Below are positions 1 to 9,441 of a stretch of DNA of 64,000 nt, in pieces. Position 1 is the stretch's first letter. Each line of letters starts with the position of its first letter. The notes under the pieces are model-generated. The model was given only the letters and a program-made list of their open reading frames with translations. It had not been told where the DNA came from and did not search any database. Both the position numbers and the translations under genes were made by a program. The stretch comes from Bacteroidales bacterium (GTDB lineage: Bacteria > Bacteroidota > Bacteroidia > Bacteroidales > F082): assembly GCA_016936505.1 (NCBI GenBank), contig JAFGXS010000005.1, positions 50,777 to 114,776 on the forward strand, written 5' to 3'.

Positions 1-43
1 TATTTGCATCTGAAATTTATTGAGCAAAAAATAATCTGTAAAA

Positions 44-1264
44 ATGAATAAATCTATTGCTATTCTATGTGGCGGTGGTCCTGCACCTGGAATTAACTCG
101 GTGATCAGTTCCGTAGCCAAAGCTTTTTTACACGATGGATATCGTGTTTTAGGCATCCATGAAGGTTACAAAGGACTATTTTCCGAAAACGGGGAATTTG
201 AGGAAATCGACTTCAAAATGGCTGACGACATCCACAAACGTGGTGGTTCAGCACTTACCATGAGTCGTTTCAAACCTAAAAATGAAGATTTTAACACTCA
301 TTTTTTCATCAAACACAATGTTAAACTGTTGGTGACTATTGGTGGTGATGACACAGCTTCTACGGCCAATCGTATTTCTAAATATTTGCAGGATAACAGT
401 ATTGAAATCCAGAATATCCACGTACCAAAAACTATTGACAACGACTTGCCTTTACCCGGTGATACACCAACTTTCGGTTATCAGTCGGCAAAGCAGGAAG
501 GCGTTCGTATAGCACAAACCATTTATGAAGATGCCCGCACCAGTGGTAACTGGTTTGTGGTTTCGGCTATGGGTCGTGAAGCAGGCCACCTGGCTTTTGG
601 AATTGGCGCATCAAGCCACTTACCCATGATCATTATCCCCGAAATGTTCAATAAAGTAACTGTTACTTTCGATCGCATCATCCGTATGATTATTTCTGCC
701 ATAGTAAAGAGAAAATTGCAAGGCATTGGCTACGGATTAGCCATCGTAAGCGAAGGGGTTTTTCATTTCATGACAGACGAGGAAATTGAAAGATCGAACA
801 TCAACTTTACTTATGATGACCACGGGCATCCTGAATTAGGCAACGTAAGTAAGGCACATATCTTTAACGTACTATTACAACAGAAATTAAAAGATTTAGG
901 GCTAAAAGTAAAAAGCCGTCCTGTTGAACTGGGTTATGAATTGCGTTGTGTACAACCAACAGCTTACGATTTGTTGTATTGTGCTTTGCTGGGCTTTGGT
1001 GTAAAACAACTTTACGATGAAGGCCGCACCGGTTGTATGGTAACCGCCAATTACACAACTGGAATCATTAAGCCATTGTACATGGAAGAAGTTTCAGATG
1101 AACATGGAAAAATTATTCCCCGACTTGTGGATATTGAAGGCGACAAGCAAAAACTGATTATCGAACACGGCATGCAGTTCCTCGATCCAGGTGATTATGA
1201 AGCAGCCAAAGAATATTTACCCAACCCTCAAGATTACGATCTGAAAGTAATTTTAGGTTGGTAA
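44..1264 (+). CDS. pfp: Phosphofructokinase, PPi-dependent type
   Basis: Phosphorylates fructose 6-phosphate to fructose 1,6-bisphosphate in the cytoplasm. The N-terminal nucleotide/PPi loop reads CGGGPAPGIN. The GGDD motif (about residues 100-103) followed by PKTIDND (Lys about 129) is the pattern that marks pyrophosphate-using enzymes: Asp and Lys stand where ATP-dependent PFKs have two Gly. The catalytic Asp pair lies in TIDND. At 406 residues it is longer than the 320-residue bacterial ATP-PFK and fits the PPi/clade-long group. It starts at the first ATG, and the upstream promoter lies mostly outside the window. A strong hairpin terminator follows. PPi use is inferred from motif rules, not measured. 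Confidence 0.9.
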   Translation: MNKSIAILCGGGPAPGINSVISSVAKAFLHDGYRVLGIHEGYKGLFSENGEFEEIDFKMADDIHKRGGSALTMSRFKPKNEDFNTHFFIKHNVKLLVTIGGDDTASTANRISKYLQDNSIEIQNIHVPKTIDNDLPLPGDTPTFGYQSAKQEGVRIAQTIYEDARTSGNWFVVSAMGREAGHLAFGIGASSHLPMIIIPEMFNKVTVTFDRIIRMIISAIVKRKLQGIGYGLAIVSEGVFHFMTDEEIERSNINFTYDDHGHPELGNVSKAHIFNVLLQQKLKDLGLKVKSRPVELGYELRCVQPTAYDLLYCALLGFGVKQLYDEGRTGCMVTANYTTGIIKPLYMEEVSDEHGKIIPRLVDIEGDKQKLIIEHGMQFLDPGDYEAAKEYLPNPQDYDLKVILGW

Positions 1265-1283
1265 AAATCTATTATAAGTTATG

Positions 1284-1313
1284 AAAGCGCATTCTATTGG
1301 AATGCGCTTTTTT
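1284..1313 (+). terminator. Rho-independent terminator after pfp
   Basis: A 10-bp perfect stem (AAAGCGCATT / AATGCGCTTT) with a 7-nt loop runs into a T-rich tract 20 bases after the phosphofructokinase stop. Confidence 0.85.
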
Positions 1314-1395
1314 GTTTGGCAATTCAAATCAATTCCAACTTATTAGAACAGGGTATAAATAACATTTTATAACATCAAAATTGACAGGATTCCTT

Positions 1396-1403
1396 AACTT
1401 TGA
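1396..1403 (+). promoter_or_regulatory. Bacteroidota -7 element TAACTTTG
   Basis: TAACTTTG matches TAnnTTTG and lies 22 bases before the ATG at 1426. It rules out the upstream TTG at 1381 as a translation start, because the predicted transcript begins after it. No convincing -33 TTG is visible at the usual distance. Confidence 0.55.
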
Positions 1404-1425
1404 TTGCGAAAAAATAACAGACGTT

Positions 1426-1767
1426 ATGTACACTATTTATCACAATCCCCGTTGCAAAAAATCCAGAGCCGGGTTACAATATTTACAAGATAAAACTAAT
1501 GATTTTAAAGTAGTAGAGTATTTGAAAGATCTGCTGACATTTGATGAGCTGAAAGATCTTCTGGTGAGATTGAACAAAAAACCTCACGACATGATCAGAA
1601 GTCAGGAAAACATTTACAAACAAAAGTTTAAAGGAAAGAATTTTAACGACGACGAATGGATTCAAATTATGGTTGAGAATCCGAAATTGATTAAACGCCC
1701 GATTGTTTTAAAAGGCAGCAAAGCTGTTTGGGGCGATCCGGCTGAAGAAATTGGACAATTATTTTAA
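1426..1767 (+). CDS. ArsC/Spx-family thioredoxin-fold protein
   Basis: A small (113-residue) cytoplasmic protein of the glutaredoxin-like arsenate reductase/Spx family. The N-terminus YHNPRCKKS holds the CxxS-type redox motif with the nucleophilic Cys near residue 10. A later KRPIVLKGSKAVWGDP segment carries the conserved Arg-Pro-Ile turn. The third Arg of classical E. coli ArsC (in GRPPE) is absent, since the sequence here is WGDPAEE. True arsenate reduction is therefore uncertain, and a general thiol-redox (YffB-like) role is equally possible. Start at ATG 1426 is chosen because the -7 promoter element overlaps the longer reading. fumC follows after 18 bases, probably in the same transcript. 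Confidence 0.8.
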   Translation: MYTIYHNPRCKKSRAGLQYLQDKTNDFKVVEYLKDLLTFDELKDLLVRLNKKPHDMIRSQENIYKQKFKGKNFNDDEWIQIMVENPKLIKRPIVLKGSKAVWGDPAEEIGQLF

Positions 1768-1785
1768 ACATAAACTAAAAATATC

Positions 1786-3171
1786 ATGGAATACAGAATA
1801 GAGCACGACACACTGGGTAACGTGGAAGTACCGGCTGATAAATATTGGGGTGCCCAAACCCAGCGGTCGAGAATGAATTTTAAGATTGGTCCTGAAGCTT
1901 CAATGCCAAGGGAAATTATTGATGCTTTTGCCTACCTGAAAAAAGCTGCTGCATTGACTAACGCTGACTTAGGTGTGTTGCCACAGGAAAAAGCTGATTT
2001 AATCGGCCAGGTAGCAGATGAAATCCTTGCCGGAAAATTATACGACAATTTCCCGTTGGTAATCTGGCAAACCGGTTCCGGAACCCAGTCAAATATGAAT
2101 GTTAATGAAGTGGTTGCAAACCGTGCCCACGTTATCAAAGGCGGAAAATTAACTGACGACAAAAAATTCCTGCACCCCAACGATGACGTAAACAAATCGC
2201 AATCGTCGAATGACACCTTCCCCACTGCTATGCATATTGCTGCCTATAAAATGGTGATGGAAACCACCCTCCCGGGCGTACAGCATCTGCGTAATGAATT
2301 GGCTAAAAAAGCAGAAGAATTCAAAAACTTCGTAAAAACTGGTCGTACCCACTTGATGGATGCCACTCCGTTGACTCTTGGACAGGAATTTTCAGGTTAC
2401 GTATCACAGTTGGATCATGGTTTGAAAGCTTTGAAAGCCACTTTAATTCATATGGAAGAACTGGCATTGGGTGGTACTGCCGTTGGAACAGGGCTGAATA
2501 CGCCTAAAGGTTACGATGTGAAAGTAGCAGCTAAAATTGCCGAACTCACCGGTTTACCTTTCCGCACTGCAGAAAACAAATTCGAAGCGCTTTCAGCCCA
2601 TGATGCTATTGTTGAAACTTCGGGCGCTTTGAAACAACTTGCTGTCAGCTTAATGCACATTGGAAACAACGTACGCATGCTGGCTTCCGGTCCACGATGC
2701 AGCATTGGCGAAGTAAACTTACCAGCCAATGAACCGGGTTCATCTATTATGCCGGGTAAGGTAAATCCCACCCAAAACGAGGCCCTGACTATGGTTTGTG
2801 CCCAGGTGATCGGTAACGATGCCGCTATTACTGCCGGTGGGATGCAGGGACACTTCCAGTTGAATGTATTTAAACCTGTGATGATTGCCAACCTGCTGCA
2901 GGCTGCCCGACTGCTGGGTGATGCCTGTGTTTCGTTTGCCGACAACGCCATTGCCGGTGCCGAAGCCAATGAAAAGAACATCAAGAACAATCTGGAAAAT
3001 TCACTGATGCTGGTAACCGCTCTGAATACACACATCGGTTATGAAAAAGCCGCCAAGATCGCCAAAAAGGCCCACGCTGAAGGAACCACATTGCGAGCTG
3101 CTGCTTTGGAACTTGGTTTCCTTACCGAAGCTGAATTTGATGAGTGGGTTAATCCTGCCAAGATGATTTAA
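1786..3171 (+). CDS. fumC: Fumarate hydratase class II
   Basis: Interconverts fumarate and L-malate in the TCA cycle (cytoplasmic homotetramer). The full-length 461-residue protein carries the fumarase/aspartase signature [13 protein letters not shown] near residues 318-329, the [11 protein letters not shown] block with the substrate-binding Asn/Ser, and the [10 protein letters not shown] block holding the catalytic His. Class II enzymes need no iron-sulfur cluster and so tolerate oxygen. It lies 18 bases downstream of the ArsC-like gene. Malic enzyme elsewhere in the window (44.6 kb) uses its product. Confidence 0.96.
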   Translation: MEYRIEHDTLGNVEVPADKYWGAQTQRSRMNFKIGPEASMPREIIDAFAYLKKAAALTNADLGVLPQEKADLIGQVADEILAGKLYDNFPLVIWQTGSGTQSNMNVNEVVANRAHVIKGGKLTDDKKFLHPNDDVNKSQSSNDTFPTAMHIAAYKMVMETTLPGVQHLRNELAKKAEEFKNFVKTGRTHLMDATPLTLGQEFSGYVSQLDHGLKALKATLIHMEELALGGTAVGTGLNTPKGYDVKVAAKIAELTGLPFRTAENKFEALSAHDAIVETSGALKQLAVSLMHIGNNVRMLASGPRCSIGEVNLPANEPGSSIMPGKVNPTQNEALTMVCAQVIGNDAAITAGGMQGHFQLNVFKPVMIANLLQAARLLGDACVSFADNAIAGAEANEKNIKNNLENSLMLVTALNTHIGYEKAAKIAKKAHAEGTTLRAAALELGFLTEAEFDEWVNPAKMI

Positions 3172-3192
3172 CCTAAAAATTCTTCTTTATAT

Positions 3193-3223
3193 AAAGGCTA
3201 TTCCGAAAGGGATGGCCTTTTAA
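3193..3223 (+). terminator. Weak terminator after fumC
   Basis: Short stem AAAGGC / GCCTTT around a 16-nt loop, followed by TTAATATTTTA. A modest stem, but the only hairpin after fumC. Confidence 0.45.
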
Positions 3224-3341
3224 TATTTTAGAGCTTGGCACTCGTGTTACACAAATATTTTAATGAGAATAATAAGATCATCCATTTTCGAATAATTGCT
3301 ATCCACTTAAAGAAGTGTTCTTAATGTTTAAAAAAACTACC

Positions 3342-4172
3342 ATGAAAAGCCATAAAACATTACTATTTGTTATTGCAACCCTTCTGTCTTTTCAAGTTTT
3401 CGGACAATCAAAAATTGCATTACCGGATATCCCTGCTACACAATTTAACATCACTGATTATGGCGCCAACACCTCTAGCCTTGATAATTCATCAGCCATC
3501 AATGCAGCTATAACTGCTGCTAATAATGCTGGTGGAGGCACAGTTGTCTTTCCTGAAGGCAGATTTCTGAGCGGGCCTATTACAATGAAAAGTAATGTGA
3601 ATCTATACTTTGCAACAGGAGATACCCTTGAAATGATGCCTTACGGAGATGGAAACGGAAGTCCGGAAGGTTCCTACCCGAACGACGGAACAACGGATTC
3701 ATATCAATATTTTATCTATGGTGAAAATCTCCACAATATTGAGGTCAGTGGCTCAGGGCTGATAGACGGCAATGGCTCCGCCTGGTGGACAGCTTACGAA
3801 GCGAACAGTAATATCAGACGGCCTTACCTCATCCGGTTCAAAGCTTGTGACACAGTATTAATCACAGGAATTAATCTAACAACAGGAACTTCTACCTCCT
3901 GTTCAACAACAAGTATTACCAATTCAAAGATCTCAGATGCAGTTTACTGTTATCCTAATCCTATAAAAGGAGAACACTTTACCGTTAACGATGAAAGCGG
4001 TATTAATAAAGTACGGATTTATGATATAAGTGGCCATCTGGTTAAAGAACAAATCGGAGATGGAACAAAACACTTGGAGGTTCAGGCAAGCAGGATTCCT
4101 TCAGGAAATTATATTGTCAATATTATATCGAAAACTGGTGCCGCTCATTCATTAAAGCTAATCAAGGAATAA
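3342..4172 (+). pseudogene. Internally deleted GH28-like protein with T9SS tail
   Basis: An open frame of 276 codons that looks like two ends of a longer gene joined together. Residues 1-22 are a signal peptide ending in FGQ. Residues about 30-185 match the N-terminal part of GH28 polygalacturonases (FNITDYGA; GGGTVVFPEGRFLSG; LIDGNGSAWW; RPYLIRF; VLITGINL). The frame then jumps through a Ser/Thr-rich linker into a T9SS type A sorting domain (YPNPIKGEHF ... SGNYIVNI ... LKLIKE). The catalytic half of GH28, with its NTDG, DD and GHG motifs and the RIK motif, is missing, so pectinase activity is not expected. I start at ATG 3342 because the signal peptide begins there. No pectin-degradation genes lie nearby. 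It could still be expressed as a secreted non-enzymatic protein. Confidence 0.7.
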
Positions 4173-4198
4173 AATTCCGGATTAATTCTGTCGCACTA

Positions 4199-4639
4199 TC
4201 ATCCTTTATAAATCAAATAAAATGTCATGGAGGTAAGGGTCAGAACCGTAGCAAAACCATAGTAAAAAAGTGCGTATTTAAATTTACTGTTCGCGGAATG
4301 TGATTTTACCGTGAATATTTTTCCTATTTGTGCCAGCAATACTGCGAAAAGCATTACGCTAAAGTGCTCAATTGACCAAAAACGTAACGAAAGCAAATGA
4401 TTAACTTCTTCTGCAGAATGAATAATGTATTTATTGGCAGGCATCATAAAATAAAGTGCGATTCCCAGAAACAGACCCAGATACAACAATACAATAAACG
4501 AGTTCTCAAGCCACACATACTTCAGAGAATATTCTGATTTTCTGACAATACCAACAAACAGCATGACTGAAAAAAACAACGAAACCAGCATAAATAAAAC
4601 GCTGGACCAAATGTGAATGTGCAATAATACCTGATACAT
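4199..4639 (-). CDS. Four-helix membrane protein of unknown function
   Basis: 146 residues, almost entirely hydrophobic, with about four membrane helices: residues about 10-31, 47-66, 88-108 and 122-142. Histidines sit near helix starts (LHIHIW at 7-12, EHFSVM near 90). A heme-b-binding helix bundle, as in cytochrome-b-like proteins common in this phylum, is therefore conceivable but not shown. It is convergent with the GH28 relic and divergent from the nitroreductase promoter region, so it is probably a single-gene transcript. Confidence 0.6.
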   Translation of the reverse strand: MYQVLLHIHIWSSVLFMLVSLFFSVMLFVGIVRKSEYSLKYVWLENSFIVLLYLGLFLGIALYFMMPANKYIIHSAEEVNHLLSLRFWSIEHFSVMLFAVLLAQIGKIFTVKSHSANSKFKYALFYYGFATVLTLTSMTFYLIYKG

Positions 4640-4727
4640 GCTCTAAAAATAAACATTACAAATGTAGTGCACAATCAGGTTTAACAAAATTTTAAGAAAA
4701 AAGAATTTATTAACCTGCTGTTCTACG

Positions 4728-4735
4728 TACTTTTG
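4728..4735 (+). promoter_or_regulatory. -7 element TACTTTTG for nitroreductase
   Basis: TAnnTTTG match 21 bases before ATG 4757. The TTG at 4733 lies inside this element and so cannot be the start codon. Confidence 0.5.
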
Positions 4736-4756
4736 CAGAAAGAAAATCAGAGACAC

Positions 4757-5320
4757 ATGCAAGATACAGCAAGAGAAAATTTTACCCTTAAAGAATTAAT
4801 GAAAAAACGTTGGAGCCCCAGAGGATATTCAGATGAAAAAGTTTCCGACAAACAAATAACTGAACTGCTTGAAGCAGCCCAATGGGCACCATCTGCTAGT
4901 AACGCACAGCCTTGGCGTTTTGTGGTTTCAAGAAATGGTGATGAACGGTTCAACAAAATGATTGATTCTTTAAGTGAATGGAACCAAAGGTGGGCTAAGC
5001 ATGTTACTGTTTTGATACTGAATCTGGCCGAAAAAAAGTTTTCTTTCAGAGATGAAATTAACCCGACAGCACAATATGATTTGGGACAAGCTGTTTTTGC
5101 AATGGCCCTGAAAGCTGTAGATTTAGGTCTGGTTGCCCATCAAATGAGTGGTTTCGATCATGAGAAAGTTTTAATAGATTTGAATATTCCCGAAGGATAC
5201 GAAGCAGTTTCAATGACTGCTTTCGGATATTTAGGCGACGACTCCAGGCTACCGGAAGATTTGAAAAAAAGCGAAAAAAGAGAAAGAGTACGAAAACCGT
5301 TAGATGAATTGTTATTCTAA
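4757..5320 (+). CDS. Nitroreductase-family FMN oxidoreductase
   Basis: A cytoplasmic flavoprotein of the NAD(P)H:FMN nitroreductase fold (187 residues, usual length for the family). Visible signatures are the N-terminal FMN-phosphate region RWSPRGYSDEKV, followed by AAQWAPSASNAQPWRFVV, and a C-terminal GYLGDD segment contacting FMN. The substrate is not predictable; members reduce nitroaromatics, quinones or flavins. Start at ATG 4757 is set by the promoter element overlapping the longer reading. The M28 lipoprotein gene follows after 13 bases and is likely cotranscribed. Confidence 0.88.
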   Translation: MQDTARENFTLKELMKKRWSPRGYSDEKVSDKQITELLEAAQWAPSASNAQPWRFVVSRNGDERFNKMIDSLSEWNQRWAKHVTVLILNLAEKKFSFRDEINPTAQYDLGQAVFAMALKAVDLGLVAHQMSGFDHEKVLIDLNIPEGYEAVSMTAFGYLGDDSRLPEDLKKSEKRERVRKPLDELLF

Positions 5321-5333
5321 TTAATTTGCAAAC

Positions 5334-6332
5334 ATGAAAAAAGCTCTTTTTTACTTTCCTATCGCATTATTGGCACTTTTGATATCCGCCTGTGGAAACA
5401 GCCAGCGTTCACCAAAGCAACAAAATTCAGACACAAAAGCAATGGTTAATGTCCCCAATTTTAATGCGGATTCGGCCTATGCTTTCGTTGCCAAACAGGT
5501 GGATTTCGGACCCCGAGTTCCCGGAACTCCTGCTCACGCAGCCTGCGAAGAATGGTTGGTAAAAAAGTTTAAAGAATATAGTGATACAGTAATTGTACAA
5601 CGCTTTCAGGCTCAAACCTACGACGGTGTTATGCGCAAAGGAGCAAATATTATTGCATCATTTGAACCCAATAATCCAAAGCGAATCCTTTTGATGGCTC
5701 ACTGGGATTCTCGTCCTTTTGCCGATCACGATAAAAATCCAAAAAACTGGAAAAAACCCATTGAAGCTGCCAATGACGGCGCCAGTGGTGTTGGGGTGTT
5801 AATGGAAATGGCACGTCAGTTTCGTTTGCATCACCCAAATGTTGGTGTTGATATTGTACTGTTTGATCTGGAAGATTGGGGCCCTCCAAAGTTTCTTAAT
5901 TTTAAAGATGGTGAAGATTTTTGGGCATTAGGAGCTCAATATTGGGCTCATCATCCTCAGGTTCCCGGTTACTCTGCAAGATTTGGTATTTTACTTGACA
6001 TGGTAGGGGCAAAGAATGCGCACTTTCCCAAAGAATACTTCTCCAGACAGTATGCCGGCTATTATGTTGACATGATTTGGAGAACAGCCCGTGCTTTAGG
6101 CTACGATAATTACTTTGTGAACACGAATGGTGACCCAATTGACGACGATCATTTATTTGTGAATAAAATTGCGGGAATTCCTTCAGTAGATATTATTCAA
6201 CTTGACCCCAATAGCTCGAACGGCACTTTTTGGGAATACTGGCACACCACACATGATACACTCAACAAAATAGATAAGCAGACCCTCAAAGTTGTGGGCC
6301 AGGTATTGTTAAATGTTGTTTACAACCAATAA
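5334..6332 (+). CDS. M28-family lipoprotein, glutaminyl cyclase-like
   Basis: A lipoprotein: the signal LLISAC places the lipidated Cys at residue 20, so it acts in the envelope. The zinc-hydrolase core of family M28 follows, with metal ligands in MAHWDSR (His about 123), AANDGASG (Asp about 148) and DLEDWG (catalytic Glu about 180, ligand Asp 181), and a late His in DDDHLFV. AHWDSRP plus DLEDWG is the pattern of the glutaminyl-peptide cyclotransferase (QPCT-like) subgroup. That subgroup converts N-terminal Gln to pyroglutamate, a frequent first residue of T9SS-exported proteins in this phylum after signal-peptide cleavage. That link to the secreted proteins here (several cleaved before Q) is inference. 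Confidence 0.87.
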   Translation: MKKALFYFPIALLALLISACGNSQRSPKQQNSDTKAMVNVPNFNADSAYAFVAKQVDFGPRVPGTPAHAACEEWLVKKFKEYSDTVIVQRFQAQTYDGVMRKGANIIASFEPNNPKRILLMAHWDSRPFADHDKNPKNWKKPIEAANDGASGVGVLMEMARQFRLHHPNVGVDIVLFDLEDWGPPKFLNFKDGEDFWALGAQYWAHHPQVPGYSARFGILLDMVGAKNAHFPKEYFSRQYAGYYVDMIWRTARALGYDNYFVNTNGDPIDDDHLFVNKIAGIPSVDIIQLDPNSSNGTFWEYWHTTHDTLNKIDKQTLKVVGQVLLNVVYNQ

Positions 6333-6527
6333 GCTCATTTTCAACTGGTCTGAACCACTTCTTTTGAACTTATAAATAGAGCGAGAGGAATTCGAAAAAA
6401 TTCATACTTTGTGCAGGTCTTAATAATTACGGTTCAGAAGTTAAAAGTGTATTATTCTGATCATCTTTTTTGAGACAATTTTGATCCTGGTTATGAACCT
6501 TTCAATCCGTACCATACAAAATTAACA

Positions 6528-8453
6528 ATGAATCAAAGAAAACAAAAGATAACCAAAAACAAATTTAAGTTATCGTCAAAACTGTTTTTGGTTCTTTACA
6601 TACCTATATTATTATTTAGCTTCTTTTACAATTACAATATTGCATACGACCAAAAAATTGACATGGGTGGCGATAATGCTTATTATTACATTCTGGGGAA
6701 TTCAGTTGCAAACGGTGAAGGGTTCACAAATATCCAAACCAAAGAAAAGATAGCCAATACACATTTTCCCCCGGGTTACCCATTAATTATTGCCATTGCG
6801 ACCAAGACCTTTTCCAACGACATTGGTTTTATTAAAAAACTAAACGGATTTTTCCTGCTGCTATCTATCGGATTAATTTTTCTCATTATTTCAAATCTCA
6901 CCGGTAATTATCACATCCCGTTTATAACAAGCCTTTTTTTACTCAGTAACTATTTCCTGCTACGTTATTCCACCATCATGATGAGTGAAATTCCGTTTCT
7001 GTTTTTCTCAACTTTAGGTTTATGGGTGGTTATGAAAACAGACTTCAACAAACCCTTAATAAAAAACTGGTTATTCTTTTTACTTATCATCATAATTGCA
7101 TTTACTTATCAGATTCGTTCGTTTGGACTGGCATTATTTGTGGGTATCACTTTGTATCTTGTCTTTAAAAAAAACTGGAAATATTTAACCACTTTAACCG
7201 TCGGGTTTATTTTACTGGCTTTGCCCTGGCATATAAGAAACAGCCGTATTGGGGGCAACTCTTACGTAAGTCAGCTGATGGAAAAAAATCCATACAGACC
7301 CGAATTAGGCGATATGAGATTCACCGATTGGTTTCACAGGGTTTGGGTCAATCTTGAACGATACATTACAAGAGAAATCCCGAGCGGAACGATTGACCTG
7401 CTTCATGTAACAAACTACAAACAACCCATTACATTTTCTGAATGGATCATCGGCATCATCATTCTAGGGATCATGATTTTTGGGCTTATAAAACTGAAAA
7501 AATATTTTTGGCTTTTCTTTTTTTACATTGTAACATCATTTGGAATTCTGTTATTATGGCCAGATGTATGGATTGGAACACGATTTATGCTTCCTTTGAT
7601 CCCGTTGCTGACATTTTTCTTTATTAACGGGATTGTAGAAATCATCACATGGTTGGGTATACATATTCTAAAAATTAAGAACCAGACAATCATCTACATT
7701 GTTCTTTCTGTATTATCAGTAATTTCAATAAAAAGTTATGGAAATATAGCGTTATATAATCTTAAACTACAGGCTAAAGGCAGATATACAAATAACTACC
7801 AGAACTATTTTAAGATTGCCGAATGGATCAAAGAAAATGCACCGGAAAATTCTGTTACCAGCTGCAGAAAAGGGGCATTGTTTTATCTTCACTCCGGAAA
7901 GTTTGTGACAGGATTCGATAACACCGAAAACAAAGAAGATTTCATCAAATTCCTTGAAAAACAAGGGACAAATTATGTTGTACTTGATCATTTGGGTTAC
8001 TCATCTACAGCCCGATATCTTTTCCCTACCATAAAACGTTATCCCAACAAATTCAAAAAAATTCTTTATTTGAAAGATCCCGACACATACCTTTTCCAGT
8101 TTTACCCTCAACTAGGATATTGGGGACCGTGGAAAAATGACAAAAGAAACGGATATGGATCATTTGTATGGGCAAACGGCATGCGGTTTGAAGGGTTATG
8201 GAAAGATAATGTCAGAAGTGGAAAGGGAGTTCTTATTAATCCATCTGGAGAAAGGCTTGAGGGAGTTTGGGCAAACGACAAACTAAACGGAATGGCTGTT
8301 GTAAAAACAAAAGAGGGAATTATTAAAGAATACGTCCTGTACAAAGAGAATCAGCCGGTAAAAATCTATGTGAAGGAAAAAAAGGAAAATAAAAAACCGG
8401 CGCAAGAAAAATCCCGGCCGGTTTTCAATTACAAAAACAACGTTAAGATTTAA
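6528..8453 (+). CDS. GT-C glycosyltransferase with C-terminal MORN repeats
   Basis: 641 residues in two parts. Residues about 1-420 form a polytopic membrane enzyme of the ArnT/PMT (GT39/83-like) type. It has about ten helices and, after helix 1, the loop MGGDNAYY with the catalytic-type Asp and HFPPGYPL. These enzymes move a sugar from a lipid-phosphate donor to an acceptor on the outer face of the inner membrane. A soluble domain follows (about 430-535). Residues about 537-605 then hold three MORN-type repeats (GPWKNDKRNGYG, EGLWKDNVRSGKG, EGVWANDKLNGM). The tail is Lys-rich. I know MORN repeats as protein/lipid-binding modules; their fusion to this enzyme class is unusual. The 3' end overlaps etfA (opposite strand) by 11 bases. 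Confidence 0.8.
   Translation: MNQRKQKITKNKFKLSSKLFLVLYIPILLFSFFYNYNIAYDQKIDMGGDNAYYYILGNSVANGEGFTNIQTKEKIANTHFPPGYPLIIAIATKTFSNDIGFIKKLNGFFLLLSIGLIFLIISNLTGNYHIPFITSLFLLSNYFLLRYSTIMMSEIPFLFFSTLGLWVVMKTDFNKPLIKNWLFFLLIIIIAFTYQIRSFGLALFVGITLYLVFKKNWKYLTTLTVGFILLALPWHIRNSRIGGNSYVSQLMEKNPYRPELGDMRFTDWFHRVWVNLERYITREIPSGTIDLLHVTNYKQPITFSEWIIGIIILGIMIFGLIKLKKYFWLFFFYIVTSFGILLLWPDVWIGTRFMLPLIPLLTFFFINGIVEIITWLGIHILKIKNQTIIYIVLSVLSVISIKSYGNIALYNLKLQAKGRYTNNYQNYFKIAEWIKENAPENSVTSCRKGALFYLHSGKFVTGFDNTENKEDFIKFLEKQGTNYVVLDHLGYSSTARYLFPTIKRYPNKFKKILYLKDPDTYLFQFYPQLGYWGPWKNDKRNGYGSFVWANGMRFEGLWKDNVRSGKGVLINPSGERLEGVWANDKLNGMAVVKTKEGIIKEYVLYKENQPVKIYVKEKKENKKPAQEKSRPVFNYKNNVKI
8393..8425. terminator. Bidirectional terminator inside coding sequence
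   Basis: Stem AAAACCGG / CCGGTTTT with T-rich flanks on both strands. It lies within the last codons of the glycosyltransferase (plus) and 18 bases beyond the etfA stop (minus), where the minus-strand T tract is six T then ATTTTC. Confidence 0.6.
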
Positions 8454-9411
8454 TTTCTTTTATACCTTCAATAAACTGCGGGATCACTTTAAAAACATCA
8501 CCCACAATACCATAATCAGCAAATTCAAAAATTGGGGCTTCAGGATCTTTGTTAACTGCCACAATAAATTTTGAAGAACTTACTCCTGCCACATGCTGAA
8601 TAGCACCTGAAATACCAAACGCAAAGTAAAGATTCGGGGCAATAATTTTACCGGTTTGTCCCACATGTTCTTCTTTTGGACGCCAACCATCATCAGAAAC
8701 AGGGCGTGAGCAAGCCATACCGGCACCCAACAAATCACCCATTTCTTCAAGACCAGCCCAATTTTCAGGACCTTTCATTCCACGACCACCGGAAACTACG
8801 ATTTCGGCATCACTCAACAAAATTTTACCAGTAATTTTATTGGTTTCATTTACCTTGGTAGTAAACTCATCATCACCAATTTGAGGATCAAAAGCTTCAA
8901 TAACTGTATCCACCTGATTTTCTACCACATCAAAAGAGTTTTGAGCAAAAGTCAGAACCTTGACATCGGTTTTAATCTGAATTTTTGCAAATGCTTTTTG
9001 TGTGAACACTTTTTTCTTCACTACAAACGGCTCAACACTAACCGGAGCACCAATCACTCCTGTAACTAAACCGGCATTTAATTTCACTGTCAAACGAGGA
9101 GCAAACGCTTTACCCTCATTATTGTGTGCCAGAATCACCACTTTTGCACCTTCACTGGCCACAGCTTTTGCAATAGCATCAGCTACAGCTTTATTGTCAA
9201 GACTTTCGAAACGATTGTCCTGAACATTCAGCACCTTGTTTACACCGTATTTTCCTAATGATTTTAATTCGTCATCGGCTACATGGCCAATGGAGAGGGC
9301 TGTTACTGTACTTCCCATTTCTTTTGCAATGGCAGAAGCGAAAGAAGCCAACTCATAACTAAGTTTTTTAAACTTGCCTTCCCAATTTTCTGTATATACT
9401 AAAACTGACAT
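8443..9411 (-). CDS. etfA: Electron transfer flavoprotein subunit alpha
   Basis: The FAD-binding subunit of the ETF heterodimer, which takes electrons from acyl-CoA dehydrogenases. Length (322) is normal. The N-terminal domain starts MSVLVYTENWEGKF. The C-terminal FAD domain shows VVSGGRGM, LLGAGMACSRPVSDDGW and the alpha-ETF signature LYFAFGISGAIQHVAG with NKDPEAPIFEFADYG. It lies 30 bases downstream of etfB in the same transcript, with acyl-CoA dehydrogenase upstream. Confidence 0.96.
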   Translation of the reverse strand: MSVLVYTENWEGKFKKLSYELASFASAIAKEMGSTVTALSIGHVADDELKSLGKYGVNKVLNVQDNRFESLDNKAVADAIAKAVASEGAKVVILAHNNEGKAFAPRLTVKLNAGLVTGVIGAPVSVEPFVVKKKVFTQKAFAKIQIKTDVKVLTFAQNSFDVVENQVDTVIEAFDPQIGDDEFTTKVNETNKITGKILLSDAEIVVSGGRGMKGPENWAGLEEMGDLLGAGMACSRPVSDDGWRPKEEHVGQTGKIIAPNLYFAFGISGAIQHVAGVSSSKFIVAVNKDPEAPIFEFADYGIVGDVFKVIPQFIEGIKEIKS

Positions 9412-9441
9412 TTTTCTAAGTTTTTAAGGTTAGTAATTGGA

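Noticed and set aside
2511..3035. 174-codon minus-strand frame inside fumC
   Set aside because: Shadow of a strongly conserved gene; no promoter and no recognisable family.
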